From positions 1-58,157 of the forward strand of contig JALGUR010000010.1 in assembly GCA_029820565.1 (NCBI GenBank): a stretch of DNA of 58,157 nt. The letters run 5' to 3'. The translations under genes and the position numbers were made by a program. This DNA is from Candidatus Zipacnadia bacterium. GTDB lineage: Bacteria > Armatimonadota > Zipacnadia > Zipacnadales > Zipacnadaceae. Shown here one piece after another: positions 31,903 through 41,042 of this stretch. How positions within the stretch are numbered: position 1 is the first letter of the stretch; each line of letters begins with the position of its first letter. Below the pieces are notes generated by a model. The model saw nothing but the letters and a program-made list of their open reading frames with translations, ran no database searches and was not told where the DNA came from.

Positions 31903-32873
31903 AAAGGCGAATGGCAGCAGTATTACTAATATCTCTGGTCGCACTCCTTAGCGGCTGCGCGCGGGGCGGTGAACACGGCGGTAGTGGCGTACCTGAGGCG
32001 GTGTTGGAAATTGTCTGGGAGATGGCCGGACCAGTAGATGACGCCTTTTACTATTTTGTGGCTTTTGACGCCGACGCTGACCAAGGAGCTGACTTTCCTG
32101 TGCCGGTAGCAGCCGGACCCTATTGGGGCAACGGCTGGGGAACCGGCTCGATGACCCACTATTTGCAGTATCACGGCGGCCAGTATGAATTGTACCGGGC
32201 CGACCTTAACGTGGTGCTACGAGGAGCCACAGGTGGTTTTGAAGGTGTAACCGATAACATTACTGGCGGCGATGCCGGGGTTTACACGATTACGGTCACT
32301 TCGGTAACGGCGGGCAACCCGGATACCGCTGAGGTGGAAGTGCAGTTCGAGACGGCCAGTACCGGTCAGATTACTACCTCAACTGCGACCCTGCCAGCAA
32401 ATTCCTCAGTGCCTGCCGAACAATCACCGATTCCGGGGGTCGGGTTCACTACCGGCAACCTGAATGTGGGCGACTATGCACTTGTGGCTCTGGAGATGGC
32501 GGCCACGGGAACTCTGATAGGGACGCCCTATGATTATAGACGACCGCAGGGAGGCCGGACCTTGCAGATTACTATTGACCTGTCCAACTTGGGCGAAAAC
32601 TTGACTAACCTCAGTATCAATTTCATAACTACCACCGACCTGATCTTCCACCCCACGGTCACCGATCCTAACGAGAATGTATATGATGGCCTGGGGCCCC
32701 TGGGGAACGATGCTATTCGGCGCTTCAATCCTCAGGAATTCACCACTATCAACAATTCTATGGCCTTCATTAGAGAGCAGGCTGATGATAGCACCTTAGT
32801 GGGCCCGGCTACTGGTGAGGAGAAAGACTCAGTAGATATAGTTGACTGGTGGATTACTGCCCGGCGCTTGTGA
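31899..32873 (+). CDS. Lipoprotein of unknown function
   Basis: 324 residues. MKRRMAAVLLISLVALLSGC is a lipoprotein signal with the lipid-accepting Cys at residue 20. The mature protein is beta-rich, with few charged stretches, Thr-rich strands (ITVTSVTAGNPDTAEVEVQFE) and a C-terminal WWITARRL. No catalytic motif is visible. The ATG overlaps the PHP stop (ATGA). The following dtd gene starts 19 bp later. Confidence 0.75.
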   Translation: MKRRMAAVLLISLVALLSGCARGGEHGGSGVPEAVLEIVWEMAGPVDDAFYYFVAFDADADQGADFPVPVAAGPYWGNGWGTGSMTHYLQYHGGQYELYRADLNVVLRGATGGFEGVTDNITGGDAGVYTITVTSVTAGNPDTAEVEVQFETASTGQITTSTATLPANSSVPAEQSPIPGVGFTTGNLNVGDYALVALEMAATGTLIGTPYDYRRPQGGRTLQITIDLSNLGENLTNLSINFITTTDLIFHPTVTDPNENVYDGLGPLGNDAIRRFNPQEFTTINNSMAFIREQADDSTLVGPATGEEKDSVDIVDWWITARRL

Positions 32874-32892
32874 TAGGTCGGCGAGGAAGCCG

Positions 32893-33363
32893 ATGCGCGC
32901 AGTGATACAGAGAGTAACTAAGGGCAGTGTCAGTGTTAAGGGGCAAATAGTGGGAGCAATCGGCCCCGGGTTGATGGTATTAGTGGGCTTTACTGCAACC
33001 GATGGGGACGAAGAGATCGCGTGGATGGCCCGCAAGATCGCTGGCCTGCGCATATTCGCTGACGAAGAAGGCAAGATGAATCTGTCAGCGAGGGACATTG
33101 ACGGCCAGGTGCTGGTGGTTCCCAATTTCACCCTGTATGGGGATGTCACCAAAGGCCGACGGCCCAGTTTCACCGCGGCAGCCAGCCCGCAGCAGGCGCA
33201 AGAAGCCTTTGAGGAGTTTGTACAACGGCTGAAAGCCGAAGGTATAGAAGTGCAGACCGGGCAGTTTGGTCAGTATATGCAGGTAGAAATAGTCAACGAC
33301 GGCCCGGTAACACTGATAATAGATACCAAGGCGATGCCTCAGAGAAAGGCGTCCTGCTCCTGA
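32893..33363 (+). CDS. dtd: D-aminoacyl-tRNA deacylase
   Basis: 156 residues, full length. It removes D-amino acids mischarged on tRNA. MRAVIQRVTKGSV, LVGFT, KMNLSARDI, TKGRRPSF and the cross-subunit NDGPVTLIID motif are all present. The usual SQFTL catalytic motif reads PNFTL (VVPNFTLYGD). GAGGAAG just before the ATG supports the start. A C-terminal tail (KAMPQRKASCS) extends slightly beyond the usual end. Confidence 0.95.
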   Translation: MRAVIQRVTKGSVSVKGQIVGAIGPGLMVLVGFTATDGDEEIAWMARKIAGLRIFADEEGKMNLSARDIDGQVLVVPNFTLYGDVTKGRRPSFTAAASPQQAQEAFEEFVQRLKAEGIEVQTGQFGQYMQVEIVNDGPVTLIIDTKAMPQRKASCS

Positions 33364-33407
33364 TGAAGAGCGGGCGGCGGCTGACGGCGTTGAAGGAAGT
33401 GACTTTT

Positions 33408-34199
33408 ATGAGATTGATATCAATGGAGGTAAGAGTCTTTGCTAATCGCGCTGAAATGGGAGCGGCCGCGGCGGCGGATGTGGCAGAAGCCATGCGCCAA
33501 GTAGCCAGAGAGCAGGGCGAGGTAACTATGTGCTTCGCAGCAGCGCCGTCGCAGGACGATTTTCTGGAGGTTCTCAGTACTATCCCTGATTTGCCGTGGG
33601 ATGAAGTGATCGCCTTCCATTTGGACGAATACATTGATTTGCCCCGAGGCCACAAGAACACCTTTGAAGTCTATCTCAATGACCATCTGTTCAATACAGT
33701 CAACCCGGCAACCGTCCACTTTATGGCCGATATGCTCGGCTCGGCGGAAGAAAAATGCCGCCACTATGGGCAATTGCTTAATGAGGCCGGAGGAATTGAT
33801 ATTGCCTGCATTGGCATAGGCGAAAATGGTCACATCGCCTTTAATGAGCCCGGAGCGGAGTTCTTTAGCGACAACTTAACGGAAATCATAACTGTTGACG
33901 AGACTTCCGTGCGTCAGCAATACCGGGACTACAAAGATGACCCCGACCCCGAAAAGCGCTATGTGAGCCTGGAGGAAGTACCCCGGCGAGCCATTACTAT
34001 GACAATTCCGGCTATCTGCGCGGCACGGCGGATTTTCTGCATAGTCCCGGCGCTACCTAAAGCCAATGCGGTCAAGGCCACACTGGAAGGTCCGGTTACT
34101 GAGCAGTGCCCGGCTACCGCGCTGCGCACTCATCCGGCCACTATTATGTATCTGGATACCGATTCGGCGCAACTGCTCACTAACAGGATTGGCTGGTAG
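33408..34199 (+). CDS. nagB: Glucosamine-6-phosphate deaminase-like protein
   Basis: 263 residues from ATG 33408, which follows AAGGAAGTGA; the upstream ATG at 33363 overlaps dtd and lacks a site. NagB features are HLDEY (catalytic Asp), GIGENGHIAFNEPGAEF with the catalytic His, and TIPAICAARRIFCIVP. It would convert glucosamine-6-phosphate to fructose-6-phosphate and ammonia. EVPRRAITMT replaces the common 'P..AlT.G', so related sugar-phosphate isomerases are possible. Probably cotranscribed with dtd. Confidence 0.88.
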   Translation: MRLISMEVRVFANRAEMGAAAAADVAEAMRQVAREQGEVTMCFAAAPSQDDFLEVLSTIPDLPWDEVIAFHLDEYIDLPRGHKNTFEVYLNDHLFNTVNPATVHFMADMLGSAEEKCRHYGQLLNEAGGIDIACIGIGENGHIAFNEPGAEFFSDNLTEIITVDETSVRQQYRDYKDDPDPEKRYVSLEEVPRRAITMTIPAICAARRIFCIVPALPKANAVKATLEGPVTEQCPATALRTHPATIMYLDTDSAQLLTNRIGW

Positions 34200-34232
34200 C
34201 TGGGGGTACGCGGTCCTCCATTTTGTTGCCGC

Positions 34233-34259
34233 GTAGGCGAGGTTCTCTAACCTCGCTAC
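34233..34259. repeat. GTAG-headed REP-like hairpin
   Basis: GTAG-G-CGAGGTT, CTCT loop, AACCTCG-CTAC: a near-perfect palindrome with one bulged G, in the gap between two convergent genes. Its loop and arms match the element at 43749, with AGG replaced by GGG. Confidence 0.8.
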
Positions 34260-34282
34260 AAGGCCATTCAGGCGGGCCGGCC

Positions 34283-35113
34283 TTAGCCCTCATCAAAGAA
34301 GGGAAATAGAGTAGGGATATCGTCGGTGGGCAAGGCTGCGCCATACTCGCAGATTTCCAGCGCTTCGGCGTACTGAATCCCAGCAGCCCGCTCCTTTCCA
34401 TACAATTCCTCTAACCGCTCGCGGTAGCGATTGGCTGTGTCCAACAAGCGCGGGTTCCATTTTTCGCGCAGCCATGCCTTGCGCTGTTGCGGTTCCTGGG
34501 GAACCGGCTCGTCCAGGCCCCAATTGTACGGCAGCCACTCGTACATCTGCGACTCGTGACAATCCAACATTTCAAACTTGTCGTCTATGGCGTCATCAAT
34601 ATCTATCACTATATCCGGCTGGAACGGATAGGGCTTTTGGAAGTTATCGCTTGTATAGCAGACAACGGGATTATATTGTAAATGGGCGGTGAGTGCCTGC
34701 ACGTTAGGAGCCGTCACCGTAAAAGCCGCGTCCTGGACAATCTGGGAGGTGTAGCGATGGTCGGGATGATAGTCATTAGGCCGGTGGGTGACAACTAAAT
34801 CGGGGTGAAATTGGCGGATGATTTCTACCACCCGCCAGCGGTTTTCCAGAGTAGGCATAAGCTGCCCATTGTGAATATCCAGGATTTCATAGGTAATACC
34901 AGCTATAGCCGCAGCCCGCTGAGCTTCTTCATACCTCCGTCGCGCCAGGGGCCCTCCGCCCATCTGGTAATGTCCGGTATCTCCGTTGGTAGTCGAAACG
35001 AACTTCACCTGATGTCCCTGGCGGACGTACTTAATGGCTATTCCTCCAAAGTGTACATCACAATCATCAGGATGAGCACCAATACACAGAATGCGCAGGC
35101 TATTATTGGACAC
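34283..35113 (-). CDS. PIG-L (LmbE-like) zinc deacetylase
   Basis: 276 residues from GTG at 35113, chosen because GAGGAG lies about five bases upstream; an in-frame upstream start would add 12 residues. The zinc site is AHPDD near residue 13 and HPDH in HRPNDYHPDH. The family deacetylates N-acetylglucosamine derivatives such as bacillithiol or mycothiol precursors. TNGDTGHYQMGGGPLARRR is the common second motif. The neighbouring nagB-like gene also concerns amino sugars, but it is convergent, so a link is only suggestive. Confidence 0.92.
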   Translation of the reverse strand: MSNNSLRILCIGAHPDDCDVHFGGIAIKYVRQGHQVKFVSTTNGDTGHYQMGGGPLARRRYEEAQRAAAIAGITYEILDIHNGQLMPTLENRWRVVEIIRQFHPDLVVTHRPNDYHPDHRYTSQIVQDAAFTVTAPNVQALTAHLQYNPVVCYTSDNFQKPYPFQPDIVIDIDDAIDDKFEMLDCHESQMYEWLPYNWGLDEPVPQEPQQRKAWLREKWNPRLLDTANRYRERLEELYGKERAAGIQYAEALEICEYGAALPTDDIPTLFPFFDEG

Positions 35114-35345
35114 AGTTATCTCCTCACTTCGATTCGTAGTGATTCTCAAACACCATTGTACAGATTAGCGAAACATGACATAATTGTCAATTGACGGCAA
35201 GTACAGAGACAGGTACAATAGCAGACATACGGGGAGGAAAAAGCGCAAGGCGGGGTGAATCTGCATTTGTAGTGGGAAACGCAATGGTTGATATTGGATG
35301 ATGGGTGACGAACATACCAACCAAAACTCCCGAAAGGAAGGGCGA

Positions 35346-36377
35346 ATGACAATGACTACGAGCGGAGCGCCCGTGAGTATTGTGGTTATGACAGTGTTGG
35401 TACTGCTGGTCGCCACAGCGGGGAACGCCGGGGAACTTCTGCGTTTCAAATTCATCCCCGAACAAGAACTTACTTACGATGTCTGGGTCACAGGGACGGG
35501 GAACCTGTCGTTTACCGGCTTGCCGATTCCGACCGAGGAGGGAGCGGAGGAGGGCCGCGCAGTGCAGATACAGTTCAACGCTAACGGTAACGTTAGTTTG
35601 CCCGTGAAATCAGTGGACGAAGACGGCAACGCGACAGTAGGCTTGCGGTTTGGAGCCTTGCGGCTCCAGGGGGAGGCGCAAGGAGAATCAGTCCATATTG
35701 TGATTGATCTTGAGCAGGGAACGGTAGAAGTCAACGGCACGTACGAGCAGATGCCCGACGCGCAAATGCAGCAGATGCTGGGATGGCTGGAGAATCTTAC
35801 CGTTGATATTTCGCCCCAGGGCAAGATCCTGAATATTTCGGGCTTGCCGCCGATACCACCGGGCGGGTCAGGCCTCGGCGACTTCCCTATGCTCGGTAAG
35901 ACCGAGGACTGGCAAGAACTGCTGACTTCAGTACCGGCAGCGTTTCCCGAGGGTCCAGTGGAAGTCGGTGATAGTTGGAATAGCCAAATCCCGATAATAA
36001 TGCCAGGCATAGAAGCAGAGCAACTGCCCCAGTTGACTCTGGAATGTACTCTGGCGGACGTGGGGCAAATTGAGGGGCACCGAGTTGCCAATATTGCCTT
36101 TCACGGTAGGCTGGCAGGGCCCAATCTTAGTATTGAACTGCCGGTGCCGGCCGAGAAGGCAGAGGAGGCTACGCAACTTAACCTTGATTTTGAAGAGACT
36201 CTGGACGGGAATATGTACTTTGATCTGGACGCGGGACAGGTCCACCGCGAACGAGCGAATTTGTCCATAAACCTTAGCTTTGAACTACCATTGCCGGAGG
36301 AAGCGGCCGAGTTTCTTGAGACGGCTCCAAGTATGCAGATGAGTCTACGGCTGCATTTTGTGGTCTCCCCCGGGTAA
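35346..36377 (+). CDS. Exported protein, DUF6263-like
   Basis: 343 residues from ATG 35346 (AAGGAAGG upstream). A signal peptide or N-terminal anchor covers ~10-33. The mature part starts LRFKFIPEQELTYDV and contains two similar halves with PEGPVEVGDSW in the middle, the pattern of DUF6263-type proteins. Beta-rich, with no catalytic motif. Family name given with modest confidence. The TPR gene follows after 10 bp. Confidence 0.65.
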   Translation: MTMTTSGAPVSIVVMTVLVLLVATAGNAGELLRFKFIPEQELTYDVWVTGTGNLSFTGLPIPTEEGAEEGRAVQIQFNANGNVSLPVKSVDEDGNATVGLRFGALRLQGEAQGESVHIVIDLEQGTVEVNGTYEQMPDAQMQQMLGWLENLTVDISPQGKILNISGLPPIPPGGSGLGDFPMLGKTEDWQELLTSVPAAFPEGPVEVGDSWNSQIPIIMPGIEAEQLPQLTLECTLADVGQIEGHRVANIAFHGRLAGPNLSIELPVPAEKAEEATQLNLDFEETLDGNMYFDLDAGQVHRERANLSINLSFELPLPEEAAEFLETAPSMQMSLRLHFVVSPG

Positions 36378-36387
36378 GGGAAGGGCA

Positions 36388-37218
36388 ATGCCCACAGGCA
36401 ACACCAAAGAGAACAGCGTAGAGGCAGACCAGGATGTACGCGAGCAGTGCCTGGTCGCAGATAGGCTGCTGGAGGCTGGGGAGGTGCCGGCGGCTATCAA
36501 GCACTACGAGCGGGCCGCCCAGGCCGATAATGACGACGGTGAGGTCCAACTGCGCCTGGGAGATGCCTATCGGTTGGCCGAAAAGCCGACCAAGGCCCTT
36601 CAGGCCTACCGCAAGGCGGTGCAGATGCGGCCCCGCCACGCTGAATCACATCTGGGTCTGGGCGACCTACTACTCCATTGCGGCCAACCACGGGCTGCTC
36701 TCGCGGCTCTGGAAAAGGCTGTTGAGTACCGGGGGGACCAGGCCTACTATTTGTATCGTTTGGGCAAGTTGTATTGGCTGGTGCGTCAATTTGACCAGGC
36801 TGAGAAGCATCTGTGGGGCGCGGTGCAATTGGCGCCAGATGATGGCTTCTACCATTTCAGACTGGGCGATCTGTACTTTGAGCAGGGCCGATGGGAGGAG
36901 GCCAGCGGCGAGTATGAGGCCGCTGTATATTGCTCTCCAGCCGACGACTTCTACCACCTGCGCCTGGCCGCAGCCTATGTACGTCAGGAGCGCCACGAGC
37001 AAGCCCTGAGTATGTTTGAGCGCAGCCTGGAAATCTGCCCGGGCAATCCTGCCTACCAGTATCTGATGGCTAAACACCTGGAGCAAACCAATCGTCCCGA
37101 CCAGGCTGCCCACTATTACCAACAGGCCGGAGAGTTAGGGCCCTACGATCGTGATTACGTCCGACGAGTACACTTGCGTTGTGGTATTTACGAAAGCCAA
37201 GCGAGCGCAGAACAGTAG
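36388..37218 (+). CDS. TPR-repeat protein
   Basis: 276 residues made of about seven tetratricopeptide repeats. Each is ~34 residues with the W/L-G-Y-A-F/A-P spacing (for example VQLRLGDAYRLAEKPTKAL, YHFRLGDLYFEQGRWEEA). No signal peptide, so a cytoplasmic scaffold for protein-protein contacts. GGGAAGGG before the ATG at 36388. Probably in one transcript with the preceding exported protein. Confidence 0.88.
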   Translation: MPTGNTKENSVEADQDVREQCLVADRLLEAGEVPAAIKHYERAAQADNDDGEVQLRLGDAYRLAEKPTKALQAYRKAVQMRPRHAESHLGLGDLLLHCGQPRAALAALEKAVEYRGDQAYYLYRLGKLYWLVRQFDQAEKHLWGAVQLAPDDGFYHFRLGDLYFEQGRWEEASGEYEAAVYCSPADDFYHLRLAAAYVRQERHEQALSMFERSLEICPGNPAYQYLMAKHLEQTNRPDQAAHYYQQAGELGPYDRDYVRRVHLRCGIYESQASAEQ

Positions 37219-37284
37219 TCGCCAGTGAGTGTATTGCGACTAAGCGACAAATAGCCATTCTAATCAATACAAGGTATGATAGAT

Positions 37285-37308
37285 GCCCCCGATAGTGGCG
37301 ACGGGGGC
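37285..37308 (+). other. Strong hairpin upstream of the MBL-fold gene
   Basis: GCCCCCG (37285-37291) pairs with CGGGGGC (37302-37308). There is no T-run, so it is not a typical terminator. A TATGAT box at 37275 lies just upstream, so this may be a 5'-end stem of the MBL-mtaD message. Confidence 0.4.
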
Positions 37309-37342
37309 GTATCAGCGTTGAGTTAAGGAGACGAAGAGTCTA

Positions 37343-37960
37343 TTGCTAATAGACCGATGTATCGTTGGGCCGCTACAGGCTAACTGCTATCTGCTGGCTG
37401 ACCCGGATAGCCAGCAGGCAGTAATTATTGACCCGGGGGACGAGGCGGATGTAATCGTCCAAATGATTGCTCAATACGAGGCTCAGGTGACGGCCATACT
37501 GTGTACTCACGGCCATCCCGACCATATTGGGGCGGCGGGCGCCGTGGCCGAGATGCTGGGCATAAATAAGGTCTACCTGCATCCGGCTGAGATAGGGATG
37601 CTGTCAGAACTGATGCCGGCTAAACTGGGGCAGAATCGGGACTCACTGCTGCAAGAATATGAGGAAGGCCAGAGGGTTACGGTCGGGGAATTAGCCGCCA
37701 AGGTAATACACACTCCTGGCCACAGTGCAGGCAGCGTCTGTTTGGCAGTTGAGCAGGTTCTCTTTACCGGCGATACCTTGTTTGCCGGCGGTGTAGGTCG
37801 TACGGACCTGCCAGGGGGGGACCATTCAGCCCTTCAGGCCTCATTGAAGCGAATAGTAGACCAATTTTCCCCGGAAACTGCCATCTATCCGGGACATGGC
37901 CCCACCTCTACATTGGGCGACGAGTGTGAGACCAATCCTTGGATAGCGGAAGTGATTTAG
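37343..37960 (+). CDS. MBL-fold hydrolase (glyoxalase II-like)
   Basis: 205 residues with a TTG start (GGAG about 12 bases before). The metallo-beta-lactamase signature THGHPDHIG is at about residues 54-62, followed by HTPGHSAGS, FTGDTLF and YPGHGP, which complete the two-metal site. It lacks the long C-terminal part of true glyoxalase II and matches the short YcbL-like class. Followed after 20 bp by mtaD. Confidence 0.9.
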   Translation: MLIDRCIVGPLQANCYLLADPDSQQAVIIDPGDEADVIVQMIAQYEAQVTAILCTHGHPDHIGAAGAVAEMLGINKVYLHPAEIGMLSELMPAKLGQNRDSLLQEYEEGQRVTVGELAAKVIHTPGHSAGSVCLAVEQVLFTGDTLFAGGVGRTDLPGGDHSALQASLKRIVDQFSPETAIYPGHGPTSTLGDECETNPWIAEVI

Positions 37961-37980
37961 ATTCAGGTAGAACCGCGACT

Positions 37981-39276
37981 ATGAACACACTGCGGATTGA
38001 AAACGGTTTGCTGCTGACGATGGTGCCTGGCAGTGCGCCGATACCCGACGGCGTAGTGGTTGCAAAGGACGGCGAGATAACTTATGCCGGTGCTCCTGAT
38101 GGTGCTCCTGACGAATCCGCTGAGCAGATTATAGATGCCAGCGGTGCGCTGGTGCTGCCCGGACTGGTCAATGCCCATACTCATCTGGCCATGACGCTGT
38201 TTCGCGGCTATGCCGATGATATGCCGCTGCGCCGATGGCTGGAAGAGAAAATCTGGCCGGCGGAGATGAAACTGACCGAAGAAGATGTTTATTGGGGCAG
38301 CCTGTTAGGCGTTTGCGAGATGCTGCGGGCGGGAGTTACCTGTTTCAATGATATGTACCATTTGCCTCAAGCGGCAACCAAAGCTGCCATTGAGGGAGGC
38401 ATTCGCGCCTGCCCTTCCGGGGTGCTGTTGGGCTTTTTGCCTAATGCCCAGGAGTTGCTGGAGACGGCCATAGATTTCGTTCGGGAATTGCAGCGGCAAG
38501 CCCATCCACGCATCCATCCGATGATAGCGCCGCACGCTCCCTATACTTGTCCTGACGGTCTGATGGACAAGGTCAGGGCGGCGGCTCATCAGTTGGACGT
38601 ACCTATTCACATCCATATTGCCGAGACCGCGCAGGAGGTTGAGGACAGTTACAATGAATATGGGGAAAGCCCAGTCCAGCATCTGAATAATCTGGGCCTA
38701 TTTGACAATCACGTGTTAGCGGCTCACTGTGTTCATGTGGACGAGCAAGATATTCAAATACTGGCCGACAAGCAAGTGGGTATCGCGCACTGTCCGGGCA
38801 GTAATATGAAACTGGCCAGCGGCTTCGCCCCTGTACCCCGTCTGGCGGCAGCGGGCGCGATAGTGGGGCTGGGAACCGACGGCTGCGCGTCCAACAACAA
38901 CCTGGACTTGCGCGAAGAGGCGCTGTTAGCGGCTATCATTCACAAGGGCTACACCGGCGACCCTACGGTGCTGCGCGCCGAGACGGTACTGGCTATCGCA
39001 ACGCGAGGGTCGGCGCAAGCCCTGGGTTTGCAGGATTTGATCGGAACCTTGGAAGTCGGCAAACGAGCCGACATCATTGTTGTAGATATGACCAAGTCGC
39101 ATATGCAGCCCTTGCACAACCCAATATCGCAACTAATCTATGCCGCCCACAGCCATGATGTAAAGGCAACTATCGTGGAGGGAGAAATGGTCATGCGGGA
39201 CGGACAGTTGCTGCGCGTGGACGAGCAAGAAGTTATTGCCCGCGCTTGCGAATGCACGAAACGATTGCTCGGTTAG
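37981..39276 (+). CDS. mtaD: 5-methylthioadenosine / S-adenosylhomocysteine deaminase
   Basis: 431 residues from ATG 37981. An amidohydrolase with metal and substrate motifs in order: PGLVNAHTHLAMTLFRGYADD, HIHIAETAQEVEDS, AHCVHVDEQDI, GIAHCPGSNMKLASG, GLGTDGCASNNNLDL. These are diagnostic for the MTA/SAH deaminase group. It deaminates SAM by-products to inosyl forms. Product specificity could extend to guanine or other purines. The upstream ribosome site is weak (AGGTAG), and it is probably coupled to the MBL gene. Confidence 0.92.
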   Translation: MNTLRIENGLLLTMVPGSAPIPDGVVVAKDGEITYAGAPDGAPDESAEQIIDASGALVLPGLVNAHTHLAMTLFRGYADDMPLRRWLEEKIWPAEMKLTEEDVYWGSLLGVCEMLRAGVTCFNDMYHLPQAATKAAIEGGIRACPSGVLLGFLPNAQELLETAIDFVRELQRQAHPRIHPMIAPHAPYTCPDGLMDKVRAAAHQLDVPIHIHIAETAQEVEDSYNEYGESPVQHLNNLGLFDNHVLAAHCVHVDEQDIQILADKQVGIAHCPGSNMKLASGFAPVPRLAAAGAIVGLGTDGCASNNNLDLREEALLAAIIHKGYTGDPTVLRAETVLAIATRGSAQALGLQDLIGTLEVGKRADIIVVDMTKSHMQPLHNPISQLIYAAHSHDVKATIVEGEMVMRDGQLLRVDEQEVIARACECTKRLLG

Positions 39277-39348
39277 TCTTTGGGTCATTGTAGGCCAGCC
39301 GGATTCTGTCCAACGTCGGTCCGCCCCGGTCAAGCAATCCCCGTTACG

Positions 39349-40773
39349 CTAAGCATCCCCCGGCAGGGCGTCAAAGGTCGTCATAACCTGATCAGCCGCT
39401 GAACTATCAACCTGTTGAACGGTGCCCTTTGTCAAAGAGGCTTGCCGCCTTAGATACTCAGCGAGGAATTCTGACAGTTCGCGGACCACTTGAGGATGAT
39501 TCTCAATAACATCATCCAATTCCTCGGGGTCAGTTTGCAGATCGTACAGTTGACGGACAGGCTGTTGTCCGGCAGGCAGTTGGGTCCAAGGGGTAATCAA
39601 ATTCCAGCGGGGCGTGCGGACACTGGCGTAGCGGCTCCAACCTATGACAATGGTATCACGCAACGGCGATGTGTCGCCGATAGCCAGCGGCCAGATGTCA
39701 GTTCCTAAGGCGCGCTCGGGGGCGGACAGGCCCATAATGCTAAGTGCGGTGGGCATAATATCGTGGTGTTGGACAAATCCGGCGACTCTCTGGCCGGCGG
39801 CTTGGCTCTCAGGATGTCTAATCAGCAGGGGAACCCTGGTGCACTGGTTGCGCAGACGGGTTTCGCCCTTATGAATCTCGCCCTGTTCGCCCATCATCGT
39901 GCCATGGTCAGAAGTGAAAATAATTAGAGTATCGTCCATCAGGTCCCTCTGCCGCAAGGTGTTCAGCAAGTATCCAACCCATTGGTCCACCAGTGTAACT
40001 TCGCCGGCATAGGCTGCCTTGACACAGCGAACTTGTTCTGGTGTCATTTCCGCTTCGTGGGCAGGAGGATAGACGCCAACCAGGCCCTGGTAGTCTGCAT
40101 AGTAGTGATGAGCATAATCAGCGGGTGGATCCCAAGGCTCATGAGGGTCAAAGCAGTCTACATATAGGAAGAAAGGAGAATCAAGCGTGTATTCATTGAG
40201 CCACTTAGCAGCCTTGATCATCACTCGGGCCACCGAGGTGTCTTCGTCACTAGCCCAGTCCTTGCGATTCATCAAGTGCTGAATGACCCAATGCGGGACA
40301 GAGGTTTCATCCGGGTCCAGGGTGGTCTGAGTAAGCAGATCTCGTACTTGGCGAATATCTGGTAGGGCGTAGGGATCGCCTTCCTGCCCGCGAATCCAAT
40401 ACCAACAATCAAAGCCGCGATGGAAATTCTTCCCCGGCTTCATCATATGATACACATCAGTCACAAACGCGCTCACATAGCCGTGCTGGCCAAGCCATTC
40501 AGCCAAGGTAACATCCTCATAAAACAGAGGATGCCAGCCAAACGACTTGACTCCGTCATCCTTCTGAGGTATGTAAACAGGAGGAGTGACCGGGCGACCG
40601 GTAAGTATAACCCGACGGGCCGGCAAGGTGGGGAGGCCTTCGGCATAGCCATCCACAAACAGAGCACTGTCGGCTGACAATTGATCCAGATTAGGGGTCT
40701 GAATGCAATCGTTTCCATAGCAGCCCAGGTAGTCCCAGCGAAAGGTATCGCTAACAATTAGTACCAGATTCAT
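39349..40773 (-). CDS. Sulfatase-fold hydrolase with Thr at the nucleophile position
   Basis: 474 residues of the alkaline-phosphatase/sulfatase superfamily: VSDTFRWDYLGCYGN (metal Asp), TPNLDQLSADS, FTSDHGTMMGEQGE (metal DH). The nucleophile motif C/S-x-P-x-R reads TLPARR (PTLPARRVILTGRP). Thr cannot be converted to formylglycine, so this is unlikely to be a classical sulfatase; a phosphodiesterase or phosphonate-ester hydrolase is more plausible. No signal peptide, which also speaks against an exported sulfatase. A broken dihydrodipicolinate-synthase-family gene lies 50 bp upstream on the same strand. Confidence 0.88.
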   Translation of the reverse strand: MNLVLIVSDTFRWDYLGCYGNDCIQTPNLDQLSADSALFVDGYAEGLPTLPARRVILTGRPVTPPVYIPQKDDGVKSFGWHPLFYEDVTLAEWLGQHGYVSAFVTDVYHMMKPGKNFHRGFDCWYWIRGQEGDPYALPDIRQVRDLLTQTTLDPDETSVPHWVIQHLMNRKDWASDEDTSVARVMIKAAKWLNEYTLDSPFFLYVDCFDPHEPWDPPADYAHHYYADYQGLVGVYPPAHEAEMTPEQVRCVKAAYAGEVTLVDQWVGYLLNTLRQRDLMDDTLIIFTSDHGTMMGEQGEIHKGETRLRNQCTRVPLLIRHPESQAAGQRVAGFVQHHDIMPTALSIMGLSAPERALGTDIWPLAIGDTSPLRDTIVIGWSRYASVRTPRWNLITPWTQLPAGQQPVRQLYDLQTDPEELDDVIENHPQVVRELSEFLAEYLRRQASLTKGTVQQVDSSAADQVMTTFDALPGDA

Positions 40774-40823
40774 TCGGGGTTTGCTCCTTTGTTAGTCTGG
40801 TAATTCGCGGATAGTAATCTGCG

Positions 40824-41042
40824 TTAGGCGACCTGCTTACGCTCATCAGTGGTAAGAACCGCAAAGTCGCCCCCGGCCCCGCAGACGAGGAGTACTATGT
40901 TCCCCACGTGCGCACCGGCATCCAACAGGTAGCGGATGTTGGCGCGCAGGCCTTCTAAATCCAGGCTCAAATCCTCGTTGAAGATGGTAAGAACGGGGAC
41001 AACCGGTCCTTTCCAGCGGCGTTTGGCATCGCCGGCGGTCAT
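40824..41042 (-). pseudogene. Truncated DapA-family (dihydrodipicolinate synthase-like) gene
   Basis: 72 residues against the usual ~300. It matches only the N-terminal part of the family (KGPVVPVLTIFNEDLSLD, ...LTTDERKQVA) and then ends at TAA, so most of the barrel, including the catalytic Lys, is lost. The 5' end looks intact, with GAGGAG eight bases before the ATG. A 3' deletion probably fused the start to the region upstream of the sulfatase-like gene. Confidence 0.8.

Noticed and set aside
38090-38115. A short GGTGCTCCTGA repeat in mtaD
   Set aside because: Only two imperfect 12-bp units in frame in a variable loop; no significance.
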